Below are positions 49,771-58,520 of a DNA stretch of 58,520 bases, piece by piece (within the stretch, counting starts at the first letter, position 1; the number at the start of each line of letters is the position of its first letter). Source of the stretch: Saprospiraceae bacterium (GTDB lineage Bacteria; Bacteroidota; Bacteroidia; Chitinophagales; Saprospiraceae); the NCBI GenBank assembly GCA_020630775.1, contig JAHDIN010000020.1:1-58520 (forward strand). Direction: 5' to 3'. The translations under genes were made by a program, and so were the position numbers. The notes below the pieces were generated by a model. It was not told the DNA's origin. It searched no databases and worked only from the letters and a program-made list of their open reading frames with translations.

Positions 49771-51558
49771 TTAAGAAAGCACTTGAATCTGATCCTCCGT
49801 TATATGCACCGTCCTCAACTCAGCCGTTCGCGTACCAACATCTTCAGATCCATTTTCTAATCTCAAGACACCTCTTGGACAAACCGCCGCACAAACGCCA
49901 CAACCTACACAACTGCTTCTTACGATATCTTGCCCCTTCTGCGCATATGATCTAACGTCGATACCCATCTCACAGTAAGTACTGCAATTACCACACGAAA
50001 TGCATTGTCCACCATTGGTTGTAATACGAAAACGGCTCTTAAACTTTTGAACAAGCCCTAAATAAGCGGCTAATGGACAACCAAAACGGCACCAAACACG
50101 ATTACCCATGATAGGATAAAATCCTGTACCGACAACCCCTGAAAATCCTGCGCCTATTAGAAAGCCATACCAAGATTTGACATTTTCAGAATTCAATCCA
50201 AGCAGATTGGTTTTGCCTGTGAAATAATGATATAAAACCAAAGTGGTCATAATAACGGCGGCTAACAATACGCCATGTATAATGAAACGTTCATATTTCC
50301 AAGCTCGTAAACTTTTATCTGACAATTGTCTAAAAGGATCGCCCATTGTCTCTGCTAATCCGCCACAGCCACACACCCAACTACAGTACCAACGTTTGCC
50401 AAAAAAGTAGGTAATCAACGGAACACCTACTATAGTCAGAATGATGCCCCAGACCAACATGAATATACCCAAGCCGCCACTCGTCGATAATTCTTTTATG
50501 TTATAACTAAAAAAGAAATCATAATCCAATGGCCATATATTCTTAAAGTCAAACCAAGGCTGGTTCAACTTTACCAAAATTTCTGGTATTAAAAAGGCAA
50601 AAGCCGTTTGAAAAAACATCACCGAATAGGTTCTTACTCTTTGGTATTTATTATGTCGATACTTGGTCAACATTCTGATACCCATCACAATCACAATGAC
50701 TGTATACATCAAACCATACAAAAACCATCTACTCGCCTTATTTCCGCTAATCATTTCACTTACCGGGCTCACCATAGCTACCCAATTGTTGATATAAGCT
50801 GGTGCCCAATACAGTAAAATATAAAAACCAATAAGATACACACCTGCAATGACACCCAACCAACCTGTATTTACAGGACAAGAATGTCTTTGTGGTGTAT
50901 TATCCTTAGAGTTTTGTCTATAGAAAACTAGATAGCTTATCAAGAGAGCCAAACCCAATGTCACCAATGGCCAAAATAGATTTTGGAGTTTTAAAAATCC
51001 ATACACTATGGTTCCAATAATAGCTGGAATCAAGAATGCCATTTTCACATTAAACTTCAACCCACGGGTGAGTGAATTGTGATAAATACCATTATGTTTT
51101 ATACCTGCATGTTCAGAAAATTTAGGTAAGATAAAGAGTAAGCCGCCAATAATAGCTAAACCAAAAGTCAGGAAGAAAAATAACCAAGGGTTATCTTGTA
51201 CTGGACCAGAAGCTGTGTTAGAAACAATAGTATTCGTGTACTCCTCTATCTTCCAGGAGCCCATTCTAAAATCCCACTCGGCTACACCATCAGGTCTTCC
51301 CATTGCATTTTGTTCATCTAATCGCTCTGCCGCTTTATTAAGAATGGATTTTATAGAAGCCACTGAAGCCAAAGGATTTTGCGCTTTATCTAAAACGCCA
51401 CTTTCATTCGCTGCTGTAATGATTGCTGCTCTATGATAATCATTGGTTATGCCGAGGTTATCTGACTTGAGCTCATTATGCCCTACTCCTAAAATCGCCG
51501 TAAAGATTAAAAGCGATAAAATAAATAACCCTATGCCGATGTATTGAATTGTTTTCAT
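49771..51558 (-). CDS. Membrane polyferredoxin, NapH/NosR-like 4Fe-4S protein
   Basis: This 595-aa protein has an N-terminal helix, an extracytoplasmic segment of about 100 residues, then about eight more helices. Two redox motifs lie in the membrane part: WYCSWVCGCGGLAE and VWCRFGCPLAAYLG, as in NapH/NosR/CcoG-type proteins. The C-terminal tail carries two 4Fe-4S sites (CISCGNCSTYCEMGI and CVGCGVCAAVCPRGV). It should move electrons across or along the inner membrane. It starts 5 bp after an FAD oxidoreductase gene, its likely electron donor, and the locus also holds molybdenum-cofactor genes. Confidence 0.82.
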   Translation of the reverse strand: MKTIQYIGIGLFILSLLIFTAILGVGHNELKSDNLGITNDYHRAAIITAANESGVLDKAQNPLASVASIKSILNKAAERLDEQNAMGRPDGVAEWDFRMGSWKIEEYTNTIVSNTASGPVQDNPWLFFFLTFGLAIIGGLLFILPKFSEHAGIKHNGIYHNSLTRGLKFNVKMAFLIPAIIGTIVYGFLKLQNLFWPLVTLGLALLISYLVFYRQNSKDNTPQRHSCPVNTGWLGVIAGVYLIGFYILLYWAPAYINNWVAMVSPVSEMISGNKASRWFLYGLMYTVIVIVMGIRMLTKYRHNKYQRVRTYSVMFFQTAFAFLIPEILVKLNQPWFDFKNIWPLDYDFFFSYNIKELSTSGGLGIFMLVWGIILTIVGVPLITYFFGKRWYCSWVCGCGGLAETMGDPFRQLSDKSLRAWKYERFIIHGVLLAAVIMTTLVLYHYFTGKTNLLGLNSENVKSWYGFLIGAGFSGVVGTGFYPIMGNRVWCRFGCPLAAYLGLVQKFKSRFRITTNGGQCISCGNCSTYCEMGIDVRSYAQKGQDIVRSSCVGCGVCAAVCPRGVLRLENGSEDVGTRTAELRTVHITEDQIQVLS

Positions 51559-51563
51559 GCTGA

Positions 51564-52904
51564 TTATTTGAAAAACGACAGCACTTTGGATAACCCTCGC
51601 TTTGTCTTAAGTTGAATGTTTTTGTTTTCTTGTTGATTATAGATATTGACCAATTCTTGTTCGTATTCTTTAAAGAATTCAGGGTCAAAATTGGCCATGC
51701 CTAAATTGGTTAAAACACTTTCTATCGGTGTTTTATCCAAAATCCATTTTTCACAGACCTCATGTCTGTAGCGAATACCCAATAGATTAAATCCGCGCAC
51801 AACCGAAGTATTGGAGTCATAATTGATCCGAATAGACTTATCTCCATCCGCATGCTTCCAAAATAGCGTTTTCATATCATCCGGCAACTTACTCGGCACT
51901 TCACCATAAACCTGGTATTCAATATCTATAAATTTTGCGCTATTGAACCATAATCCTGGGTCGTAGCTGACTGGCTTACCACAAATATTATAGGCTACGG
52001 TCTCTCCCATCATTCTACCTGTATACCAAATGGCTTCAACAGGCCTCCGACCAGGTTGAGTTTGAGATTGCTCTGCACAGTCGCCGATGGCATATACATC
52101 TTTTATACTCGTTTCTAAATGCACATTGACTTTAATACCACGACCAATATCAAGACCTGTTTCTTTGAGCCACCCTACATTGGGACTTACACCTGCGGTT
52201 AACCCAACATATCCACATTCAATTTCTTCCCCAGTTTCTTTTACTATAACAGATTTTGCGGTACCGTTGCCATCATCTTTGATTTCTCCAAGATTCACGC
52301 CCAACCTTAAATCGATATCATTGTCCTTTATATGTTGGGATATCATTTCGGATTCTTCAGGAGGTAAAATATTGTTCCAATAACTCGCCTCTCGGACCAA
52401 CATGGTTACTGGGATATGCCTTGAATGAAACATCTCTGCCATTTCAATGCCTATTAATCCTCCACCTACAATTACAGCTCTTTTAAGATTGGGACTATAA
52501 GCTTCCATCTGCTCTAGATCTTGCAGGGAGTACAGACCCCCAACACCTTTCAAATCTTGACCTGGCCAACCGAATTTATTAGATTTTGATCCAAGTGCTA
52601 AAATGAGTTTATCATAATGCATCTCATTTCCAGATTGGCAACTTAACTGCTTTTTATCGAAATCAATTGATGATACGTGATCTTTGACGAGGTCGATTCG
52701 ATTCTTTTTCCAAAACCAATCTTCGTATGGTTTGGTATCCTCATAACGCATGTGCCCCATATATATGTACATTAGAGCAGTACGACTAAAGAAATGATCC
52801 GACTCAGATGAAATTATCGTAATGCGATGATCACTTAATTTTCGAATCCATCTGGCTGCGGTAACACCAGAGATTCCGTTTCCAATTATAACAACATGAC
52901 TCAT
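51564..52904 (-). CDS. FAD-dependent NAD(P)-disulfide-type oxidoreductase
   Basis: This 446-aa flavoprotein has the FAD site VVIIGNGISGVTAARWI (residues 4-20), the NAD(P) site AVIVGGGLIGIEMAEMF (about 142-158) and the second FAD signature TSIKDVYAIGDCAEQ. The fold is that of nitrite-reductase/rubredoxin-reductase-type enzymes. There is no redox-active CxxxxC in the first domain, so it is not a disulfide reductase. It ends 5 bp before the membrane polyferredoxin gene, and together they look like an NAD(P)H-to-ferredoxin/quinone electron module. Partner beyond that unknown. Confidence 0.85.
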   Translation of the reverse strand: MSHVVIIGNGISGVTAARWIRKLSDHRITIISSESDHFFSRTALMYIYMGHMRYEDTKPYEDWFWKKNRIDLVKDHVSSIDFDKKQLSCQSGNEMHYDKLILALGSKSNKFGWPGQDLKGVGGLYSLQDLEQMEAYSPNLKRAVIVGGGLIGIEMAEMFHSRHIPVTMLVREASYWNNILPPEESEMISQHIKDNDIDLRLGVNLGEIKDDGNGTAKSVIVKETGEEIECGYVGLTAGVSPNVGWLKETGLDIGRGIKVNVHLETSIKDVYAIGDCAEQSQTQPGRRPVEAIWYTGRMMGETVAYNICGKPVSYDPGLWFNSAKFIDIEYQVYGEVPSKLPDDMKTLFWKHADGDKSIRINYDSNTSVVRGFNLLGIRYRHEVCEKWILDKTPIESVLTNLGMANFDPEFFKEYEQELVNIYNQQENKNIQLKTKRGLSKVLSFFK

Positions 52905-53018
52905 ATAGACTTACAAATTAACAATTTTGAATTGCAGATAGGCCTATTAGGGAATTAAATAAATTGTCGTTGTTTTGCATTAGGCATAAAAGGAACCTTA
53001 ATAAAGTCAAACAAATAC

Positions 53019-54212
53019 ATGATAAAGTACGAAGAGGCCTTGAAACTTGTTCAAAAGCATTCGCGTGAAATGGGTTTTGAAGACATTTCACTAGAAAATT
53101 CTTTGAACAGAATTTTAGATCAAAACATCATAAGTGATCGTCCTCTACCACCATATAACCGTGCAGCTATGGATGGAATTGCTATACACTTTCAAAGCTA
53201 TGCTCAAGGGCAAAGAAAATTTAGCATTGAACATTTGGCAAAGGCAGGTGAGGCCATTAAAACATTAAATTCAAAAGAAAATTGCATAGAAATTATGACA
53301 GGCGCCGTCTGTCCAGAAGGTGCAGATACCATCATCCGCTATGAAGATCTAAAGATTAGCAATGGCATAGCTGAGGTCGTTGCAACAAATATAGAAGCCA
53401 ATAAAAATATTCATTACAAAGGCAGTGATATAGCATCGGGACAAATTCTTCTTCAAGCAGGAAAGATGATTGATCCGCCCAGTATAGGTATTGCTGCAAG
53501 TGTAGGACTACCTCAATTAAGAGTCAAGAAGTTACCGCGTACCACTATCATTTCTACTGGTGATGAATTGGTAGACATCCATCAAACTGTAGCGCCCCAC
53601 CAAATCAGAAAGTCTAATGTCTATGTTATCGCTTCTATTCTCAAAAAGTATGGTATCCATGCAGAATTAAAACATCTTGTTGATGATAGAAGCGCCATTA
53701 CAGAAGCCTTAAAAGAAATTATTGAGTCTTCAGATTTAATTATTTTAAGTGGTGGCGTGTCCAAAGGTAAGTTTGATTTTATTCCTGCCGTACTTGAGGA
53801 ACTAGGCATTGCAAAAGTATTTCACCGTGTACAGCAAAGACCAGGCAAACCATTATGGTTTGGCCAAAATGACAACACAGTGGTCTTTGGACTACCCGGC
53901 AACCCTGTATCCAGTTTAGCTTGTACTTATAAATATGTTCAGACATGGATAGATAGTTGCCTTAAAATGAACAAGTCATCGCAGCCATATGCCTTATTAG
54001 CTGAAGATTTTTTCTTCAATCCTGATTTGCACTTGTTTTTGCCCGTGCATGTAACTTGTAATAAAAACGGAGCGCTCAATGCACATACTTATCCAGGAAA
54101 CGGTTCAGGTGACTTCCAGAATTTGAAACATGCCAATGCATTAATGGAAATTCCACGTGGCAAAAATCATTTTAAGCAAGGTGAAAATTATCCCATCATT
54201 TGGATTGATTAG
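53019..54212 (+). CDS. moeA: Molybdopterin molybdenumtransferase MoeA
   Basis: This 397-aa cytosolic enzyme inserts molybdate into adenylylated molybdopterin. Family landmarks are PYNRAAMDGIAI near residue 45, MTGAVCPEGADTIIRYED near 92, IISTGDELVD near 178, ILSGGVSKGKFDF near 244 and the C-terminal GLPGNPVSSLAC near 292. Full length. Divergent from the FAD oxidoreductase (114 bp apart) and convergent with the MobA fusion, which it overlaps by 17 bp at the 3' end. Presence implies at least one molybdoenzyme in the organism; none is encoded in this window. Confidence 0.93.
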   Translation: MIKYEEALKLVQKHSREMGFEDISLENSLNRILDQNIISDRPLPPYNRAAMDGIAIHFQSYAQGQRKFSIEHLAKAGEAIKTLNSKENCIEIMTGAVCPEGADTIIRYEDLKISNGIAEVVATNIEANKNIHYKGSDIASGQILLQAGKMIDPPSIGIAASVGLPQLRVKKLPRTTIISTGDELVDIHQTVAPHQIRKSNVYVIASILKKYGIHAELKHLVDDRSAITEALKEIIESSDLIILSGGVSKGKFDFIPAVLEELGIAKVFHRVQQRPGKPLWFGQNDNTVVFGLPGNPVSSLACTYKYVQTWIDSCLKMNKSSQPYALLAEDFFFNPDLHLFLPVHVTCNKNGALNAHTYPGNGSGDFQNLKHANALMEIPRGKNHFKQGENYPIIWID

Positions 54213-55332
54213 ATAGATATGTCTTTGCTTCTTCTTTTTCCTCTGGATGATTCACATTCTTCATAAATAGATTATCAGAATGCTTGATCATTTTAATATC
54301 TGAATTAATCAACACCTTTCGCGGACAAGCATAACCTCTTGATAAAAATTCCAACATTTGAGGATAGGCGCGTGGCTCCCAAATGGTTATCAATGGTTCG
54401 GGAAAATCTGTTTCCGGATTATGAAAACAAGTGGCATACTTAGTCGTGTCACGAGATTCAACCAACAATGTAAGAACCTCCTGATTTAAATAGGGTAAGT
54501 CACAAGCCAAGGTGAGCCATGCTGCATTGGGATTGAATTGGAACGCAGATAGAATACCCCCCAATGGGCCCAATCCTAAAAAGACATCCTTTATAACTTC
54601 ATATTTATCATTGACCTTTCCACTCTGTTCATTCAATGAAATGAAAACATCTTGACAATTATTTTCAAGAAGTTGAGCCTCAAAAAGCCCTTGTGGAATA
54701 CCATGATAATTGATCTCAGATTTGTCTTCACCCATCCGCTGGCTTTTTCCACCAGATAAAATAAGGCCATTCAGTGGCGCTATGGATTTTTGTAAGTGTT
54801 GATTTAGGTAATTGACCAAGCCATCCAAATCATCCTTTTTTAAAACGACTACATCTTCAGGCAAATGATTTTGAATAGAGTCAGGAAAATCCGATAGGTC
54901 ATTGTTGACCATAGCGACTTTTACATCAGGAAGTCTATCTAGTTTTCTACCCAAAGATTCAAACTTTCGCTCATCAAAAACTAAGATGTATTGTGCCGCT
55001 TTAAAATGATTAGAATTAACTAACACCATATCAAATGCCTTGGAAATCCTATGAATATCAAAAGTATTTATGGCTTTACTAGAGTTCAATTTAAAACCAT
55101 CTTCGACTGTTAATTTAGAATTAAACTTTACGCCTGCCCCTTTCTCATTGTGTGACTCATCCAAATAAAGCGACTGTAGATTACGTGCATACAAAGCCCC
55201 CATTAATTTGTCTGCCATTTGGTCTATCTCTGTGCAGACCGTCCCCATGATGCCCCATTCATGGGTGTGGAATTTTCCAGATTTCAATCTGGCAATAGGT
55301 GGATGTTTTGAATGCTTTTTTTGTGCTGTCAT
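54196..55332 (-). CDS. MobA-like molybdenum cofactor guanylyltransferase with extra N-terminal domain
   Basis: The 378-aa protein has a C-terminal MobA-type nucleotidyltransferase (from about 185) starting LNGLILSGGKSQRMGEDKSEI, the GTP-binding loop. GLGPLGGILSAF and TLACDLPYLN follow. It links GMP to molybdopterin. The first 180 residues (WGIMGTVCTEIDQMADKLMGAL, then VLVNSNHFKAAQYILVFDE) resemble the position and topology of MobB but lack a Walker A motif. The same fusion appears, as I recall, in other Bacteroidota. Convergent with moeA with a 17-bp overlap. Confidence 0.8.
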   Translation of the reverse strand: MTAQKKHSKHPPIARLKSGKFHTHEWGIMGTVCTEIDQMADKLMGALYARNLQSLYLDESHNEKGAGVKFNSKLTVEDGFKLNSSKAINTFDIHRISKAFDMVLVNSNHFKAAQYILVFDERKFESLGRKLDRLPDVKVAMVNNDLSDFPDSIQNHLPEDVVVLKKDDLDGLVNYLNQHLQKSIAPLNGLILSGGKSQRMGEDKSEINYHGIPQGLFEAQLLENNCQDVFISLNEQSGKVNDKYEVIKDVFLGLGPLGGILSAFQFNPNAAWLTLACDLPYLNQEVLTLLVESRDTTKYATCFHNPETDFPEPLITIWEPRAYPQMLEFLSRGYACPRKVLINSDIKMIKHSDNLFMKNVNHPEEKEEAKTYLSNQSK

Positions 55333-55482
55333 AAGTTTATCGAATCTATACGTAAAGCTATAAAAGAGTCACTATTAAATAGATGTATACTTGTTTAATT
55401 CAACACTAATAAAAAACTATACTTGGAGTTAAATTATTTACTAATTTTAAGCATATCAAACACATCAAGATTTTAGATAGAT

Positions 55483-56325
55483 ATGCCGTATGATTGTCTC
55501 ATAATTGAAGGTGGCGGATTTAAAACTGCATTTACTTGCGGGATATTGGATGCGTTTATTAGTCATTCCTATATGCCATTTAAAACGATAGCAGGTATTT
55601 CTGGTGGATCTGTGGCCATGTCATATTATATGAGTATGCAATACAGGCAGGGCATCAACTCTATGTTGGTTTTGGTTAAAACTAAAAACTTTACAGATTT
55701 CAAAAAGGCCTTTTCGCCTAGAGGCTATTTAGATATTGATTTCTTAGCGACTGTTGCTAAAAAGAAGGCGCCTTTTAATTTAAAGGATGCGATCAAATGC
55801 TCTAAGAAGGTAAATCCGTATATCGTTGTCACCAATCGTAAGTCAGGCAAACCAGAGTATCATACACCTGATTCTGAAAATTGGATATCTACCGTTATTG
55901 CTTCAAGTACATTACCTTTTGCCACGAAGGGTGAACATAAATTAAAAGGTGAGGTTTATTTCGATGGTGGTTGGTCTGATCCGATTCCTGTGAAATGGGC
56001 AATTAAGAATGGATCTAAAAAGATATTAGTTTTAAGAACCAGACCTAAAGATGCTATTGTCAAGCAAAGTTGGGCCGATTATTTTGGAAGCAAATATTTT
56101 AAGACAACACCTAAGTTGGCAGCCACCTTTGAAAAGGGTTTTGAATATTACAACAACGCTGTTGAATTAATGCAGTCACCTCCAAAGGGAGTGAAGATTG
56201 ATCAAATTGCACCTAAGAAATTTTTAAAGAGTGGTACTTATTCCTATTCAAAAGCCAGCTTGATGCTTGACTATAGATATGGTTTGGATAAAGGAATCAT
56301 GCATCTCAACAAACTAAAAAAATAA
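55483..56325 (+). CDS. Patatin-like phospholipase (YjjU type)
   Basis: This 280-aa serine hydrolase starts PYDCLIIEGGGFKTAFTCGI with the oxyanion glycine-rich loop (GGGFK, 10-14). The nucleophile elbow is GISGG with serine 40, and the catalytic aspartate is D161 in FDGGWSDP, giving the Ser-Asp dyad. Cytosolic or peripheral, no signal peptide. It likely hydrolyses acyl esters of lipids. The stop is one base before the start of the dienoyl-CoA reductase gene, so lipid release and unsaturated fatty acid oxidation appear linked in one operon. Confidence 0.9.
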   Translation: MPYDCLIIEGGGFKTAFTCGILDAFISHSYMPFKTIAGISGGSVAMSYYMSMQYRQGINSMLVLVKTKNFTDFKKAFSPRGYLDIDFLATVAKKKAPFNLKDAIKCSKKVNPYIVVTNRKSGKPEYHTPDSENWISTVIASSTLPFATKGEHKLKGEVYFDGGWSDPIPVKWAIKNGSKKILVLRTRPKDAIVKQSWADYFGSKYFKTTPKLAATFEKGFEYYNNAVELMQSPPKGVKIDQIAPKKFLKSGTYSYSKASLMLDYRYGLDKGIMHLNKLKK

Positions 56326-56326
56326 A

Positions 56327-58339
56327 ATGTACGATAAATTATTAAGTCCTCTAGACCTTGGCTTTACCCAATTAAAAAACAGAGTTTTAATGGGTTCTAT
56401 GCATACAATGCTTGAAGAAACGCCAGGTGGGCATGAATTGGCTGCAGCCTTCTATGCTGAAAGAGCTAGAGGACAAGTGGGACTGATTGTAACGGGTGGT
56501 ATATCACCTAATGAAGAAGGGGTTGTTGGAGAAGGAGGGGCCATTCTTTCCAACGAAGAAGAGGCCAAACATCATAAGGTCATCACAGATGCGGTCCACG
56601 AAGCAGACGGGAAAATATGTTTGCAAATTTTGCATACTGGACGATATGCTTATTCTACCAAAAGTGTTGCGCCCTCTCCTATCAAAGCGCCCATCAATAT
56701 GTTTACGCCTCGAGAGTTGACCAGCGAAGACATCACCAGAACTATTGATGACTATGCCAACTGCGCTAAGTGGGCACAATGGGCAGGATATGACGGCGTT
56801 GAGATCATGGGATCTGAAGGATATCTCATCAATCAATTTATTGTAACCAGGACCAATAAAAGAACAGATGAATGGGGCGGCAGTTATGAAAACCGCATGA
56901 AATTCCCAATAGAGATTGTCAAAAAAGTGAGAGCTACTGTTGGAGAAAACTTCATCATCATTTATCGACTATCTATGCTTGATCTTGTAGAAGAAGGATC
57001 AACTTGGGAAGAGGTGGTTACACTAGCCAAGGAAATTGAAAAAGCCGGCGCGACAATCATCAACACTGGCATTGGTTGGCACGAAGCCCGTGTTCCGACA
57101 ATAGGTTCATGTGTACCTAGAGGTGGATTTGCATGGGTTACCAAACGTCTAATGGGAGAAGTGCGTATTCCATTAATTGCGACCAACAGAATAAACACAC
57201 CAGAAATAGCAGAAAAAGTATTGACTGATGGTTGTTCTGATATGGTATCTATGGCCAGACCTTTCTTAGCAGATTCTCAGTTTGTCTTGAAAGCTATGGA
57301 AAAAAGATCCAATGAAATCAATACATGTATTGCTTGTAATCAAGCTTGCCTTGATCATACTTTCAGCATGCAGCGTTGTTCTTGCATCGTCAACCCTCGT
57401 GCCTGTTATGAAACAGAGTTAAATTACATTCCTACAGAGCAACCAAAGAAAATTGCTGTAGTCGGTGGTGGTCCAGCAGGTTTAGCAGCCGCAAGCATAG
57501 CTGCTGAAAGAGGTCATCAAGTGCATCTATACGAAGCTTCTGATCGATTAGGAGGGCAATTTAATATGGCATTTAGAATCCCAGGAAAAGAAGACTACGC
57601 AGAAACTATCAGGTATTATACAACTATGTTAAACAAGTATGCTGTCAACATATTTCTAAATACCAAAATTACTGCTGAGCAACTGAATACATTAGATTAC
57701 GATGAAATCATTATTGCGACAGGTGTCACACCAAGAAAAATAGAATTCGATGGAATTGACCACCCTAGCGTTTTAAATTATCGTGATGTATTATGGGATG
57801 ACAAACCAGTAGGTCAAAAAGTAGCTATCGTCGGTGCTGGGGGCATCGGTTTTGATGTCGCTGAATTCTTAACCAATGATCACACCCTTCCAATCCCTAC
57901 AAATGATTACATGAAAGAATGGGGTGTCAATATGGAATACGATACTCGAGGCGCATTTGCACCACCTAATCCAACACCATCGCCAAGACAAATACATCTT
58001 TTAAAAAGATCTAAAGGCAAACATGGAAAGGATTTAGGAAAGACTACAGGATGGATACATCGTGCCAGTCTAAAAATGAAAGAAGTCAACATGCTCGGCA
58101 ATTGTGAATACCATTCATTTGATGGTCAATATTTTAAGGTTAAAAGTGGTGATGACATTGTTGCTCTTGAAGTGGACAATATCATCATCTGTGCTGGTCA
58201 AGAAAAACGCGACGAAATATCAGCCGAATTAAATTTAGCCTCAGAAAATATTCACATTATTGGCGGTGCGCTTAATGCTAGTGGATTGGATGCAAAGCGG
58301 GCGATTAAGGAAGCGGCGCATTTGGCAGCACGGGTTTGA
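56327..58339 (+). CDS. fadH: NADPH-dependent 2,4-dienoyl-CoA reductase
   Basis: This 670-aa iron-sulfur flavoprotein removes double bonds of unsaturated fatty acyl-CoA during beta-oxidation. The N-terminal old-yellow-enzyme barrel has Y166 and H252, which coincide exactly in number with the catalytic pair of the E. coli enzyme. Cysteines 334, 337, 341 and 353 form the 4Fe-4S site at the same numbering. The second half has the FAD motif IAVVGGGPAGLAAASIAAE and the NADPH motif VAIVGAGGIGFDVAEF. Full length. Co-transcribed with the patatin gene one base upstream. Confidence 0.95.
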   Translation: MYDKLLSPLDLGFTQLKNRVLMGSMHTMLEETPGGHELAAAFYAERARGQVGLIVTGGISPNEEGVVGEGGAILSNEEEAKHHKVITDAVHEADGKICLQILHTGRYAYSTKSVAPSPIKAPINMFTPRELTSEDITRTIDDYANCAKWAQWAGYDGVEIMGSEGYLINQFIVTRTNKRTDEWGGSYENRMKFPIEIVKKVRATVGENFIIIYRLSMLDLVEEGSTWEEVVTLAKEIEKAGATIINTGIGWHEARVPTIGSCVPRGGFAWVTKRLMGEVRIPLIATNRINTPEIAEKVLTDGCSDMVSMARPFLADSQFVLKAMEKRSNEINTCIACNQACLDHTFSMQRCSCIVNPRACYETELNYIPTEQPKKIAVVGGGPAGLAAASIAAERGHQVHLYEASDRLGGQFNMAFRIPGKEDYAETIRYYTTMLNKYAVNIFLNTKITAEQLNTLDYDEIIIATGVTPRKIEFDGIDHPSVLNYRDVLWDDKPVGQKVAIVGAGGIGFDVAEFLTNDHTLPIPTNDYMKEWGVNMEYDTRGAFAPPNPTPSPRQIHLLKRSKGKHGKDLGKTTGWIHRASLKMKEVNMLGNCEYHSFDGQYFKVKSGDDIVALEVDNIIICAGQEKRDEISAELNLASENIHIIGGALNASGLDAKRAIKEAAHLAARV

Positions 58340-58358
58340 TTGCTTGAACAGCAATCAA
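58336..58358 (+). terminator. Perfect 8-bp stem-loop overlapping the fadH stop
   Basis: TTGATTGC (58336-58343) and GCAATCAA (58351-58358) are perfect complements with a 7-base loop. The TGA stop at 58337 lies in the stem. Only a short T5 run follows, about 10 bp later, so termination is probable but not certain. Confidence 0.5.
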
Positions 58359-58372
58359 GGATTAGGGTTTTT

Positions 58373-58407
58373 GGAGATTGGAGATTAGAGATTGGAGATT
58401 GGAGATT
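58373..58407 (+). repeat. 7-bp tandem array GGAGATT
   Basis: Five contiguous heptamers, GGAGATT four times and AGAGATT once, lie just after fadH. The vocabulary matches GATTGGAAATTGG at 37353 and the complementary text at 8065-8092. Confidence 0.9.
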
Positions 58408-58520
58408 AAGAAGCCAACAATTAACTGGATTTCAATCTAATGTAAATGAATAGTCCCCTTTTAAGGGTGATTATATACTAGATTACACTAGATTTTAAAT
58501 TAGTGTGCAATTCTTCTAAT

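Noticed and set aside
1..58520. CRISPR array
   Set aside because: The tandem arrays have units of 6-14 bp with no spacers, and no cas genes are present.

Overview
The window looks like a chromosomal segment of a Bacteroidota bacterium, probably from the Saprospiraceae/Saprospirales side. This placement is inferred from gene content. The evidence is AT-rich DNA, seven surface or secreted proteins ending in a type IX secretion (T9SS) sorting domain, a TamL-type BamA lipoprotein, an OMP_b-brl_3 TonB-dependent receptor, a DUF4369-like/TlpA lipoprotein, a LuxC-like acyl-CoA reductase, and two sites matching the Bacteroidota -7 promoter element TAnnTTTG. I see no rRNA, tRNA, CRISPR array, transposase, integrase or phage genes.

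Layout. 0.1-1.6 kb: a lone cytochrome oxidase subunit III and two small genes. 1.5-4.8 kb: a gluconate operon (gntK-gnd-gntP, minus strand). 4.8-7.7 kb: two T9SS-sorted proteins, the first lacking a signal peptide. 8.1-13.5 kb: mazG, a small membrane protein, then a PIG-L deacetylase, a 47-aa membrane peptide and a Na+/solute symporter in tight coupling. 13.5-18.9 kb: TonB-dependent receptor, Tat-exported Gfo/Idh/MocA oxidoreductase, DUF2911 protein. 18.9-21.1 kb: nucleoside transporter and divergent uridine kinase (pyrimidine salvage). 21-32.5 kb: mostly housekeeping (TlpA-like, SpoU methyltransferase, TamL, endonuclease III, acyl-CoA reductase, RluD-like pseudouridine synthase, trans-sulfuration PLP enzyme, phosphodiesterase, DUF1080 protein). 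32.7-38.9 kb: propeller and fibre-like surface proteins and a TSUP transporter. 39-48.3 kb: an orphan PD-(D/E)XK nuclease, then a probable minus-strand operon of hotdog thioesterase, quinone oxidoreductase, three tandem receptor-L-domain-like surface paralogs and a DsbA-like protein. 48.4-49.8 kb: STAS-like protein and histidine kinase. 49.8-55.3 kb: polyferredoxin membrane protein, FAD oxidoreductase, MoeA and a MobA fusion. 55.5-58.3 kb: patatin-like lipase and 2,4-dienoyl-CoA reductase.

The most unusual feature is the intergenic DNA. Many gaps are filled with short tandem arrays of 6-9 bp words, and a different word dominates at each site: GGTTGCTC, GGGGGGCTC, GGTTTCTA, GGTGGCTC, GGTCTTT, GGAGATT, and hexamers of the form NNCTTA or NNTGAA. 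The words fall into a few related families. The arrays abut or enter stop codons, and one G-rich array is a strong G-quadruplex candidate. A dispersed twin-hairpin element with core words GCGAC/GTCGC and TCCGAC/GTCGGA occurs in about five copies. Two near-identical long copies, each with an array, bracket one T9SS propeller gene as direct repeats. No protein in the window explains these structures. They are my main candidate for something undescribed.

The second candidate is the surface-protein operon with its own thiol-disulfide oxidoreductase. All coordinates are read from the sequence, family names rest on motif recognition, and no database search was possible.
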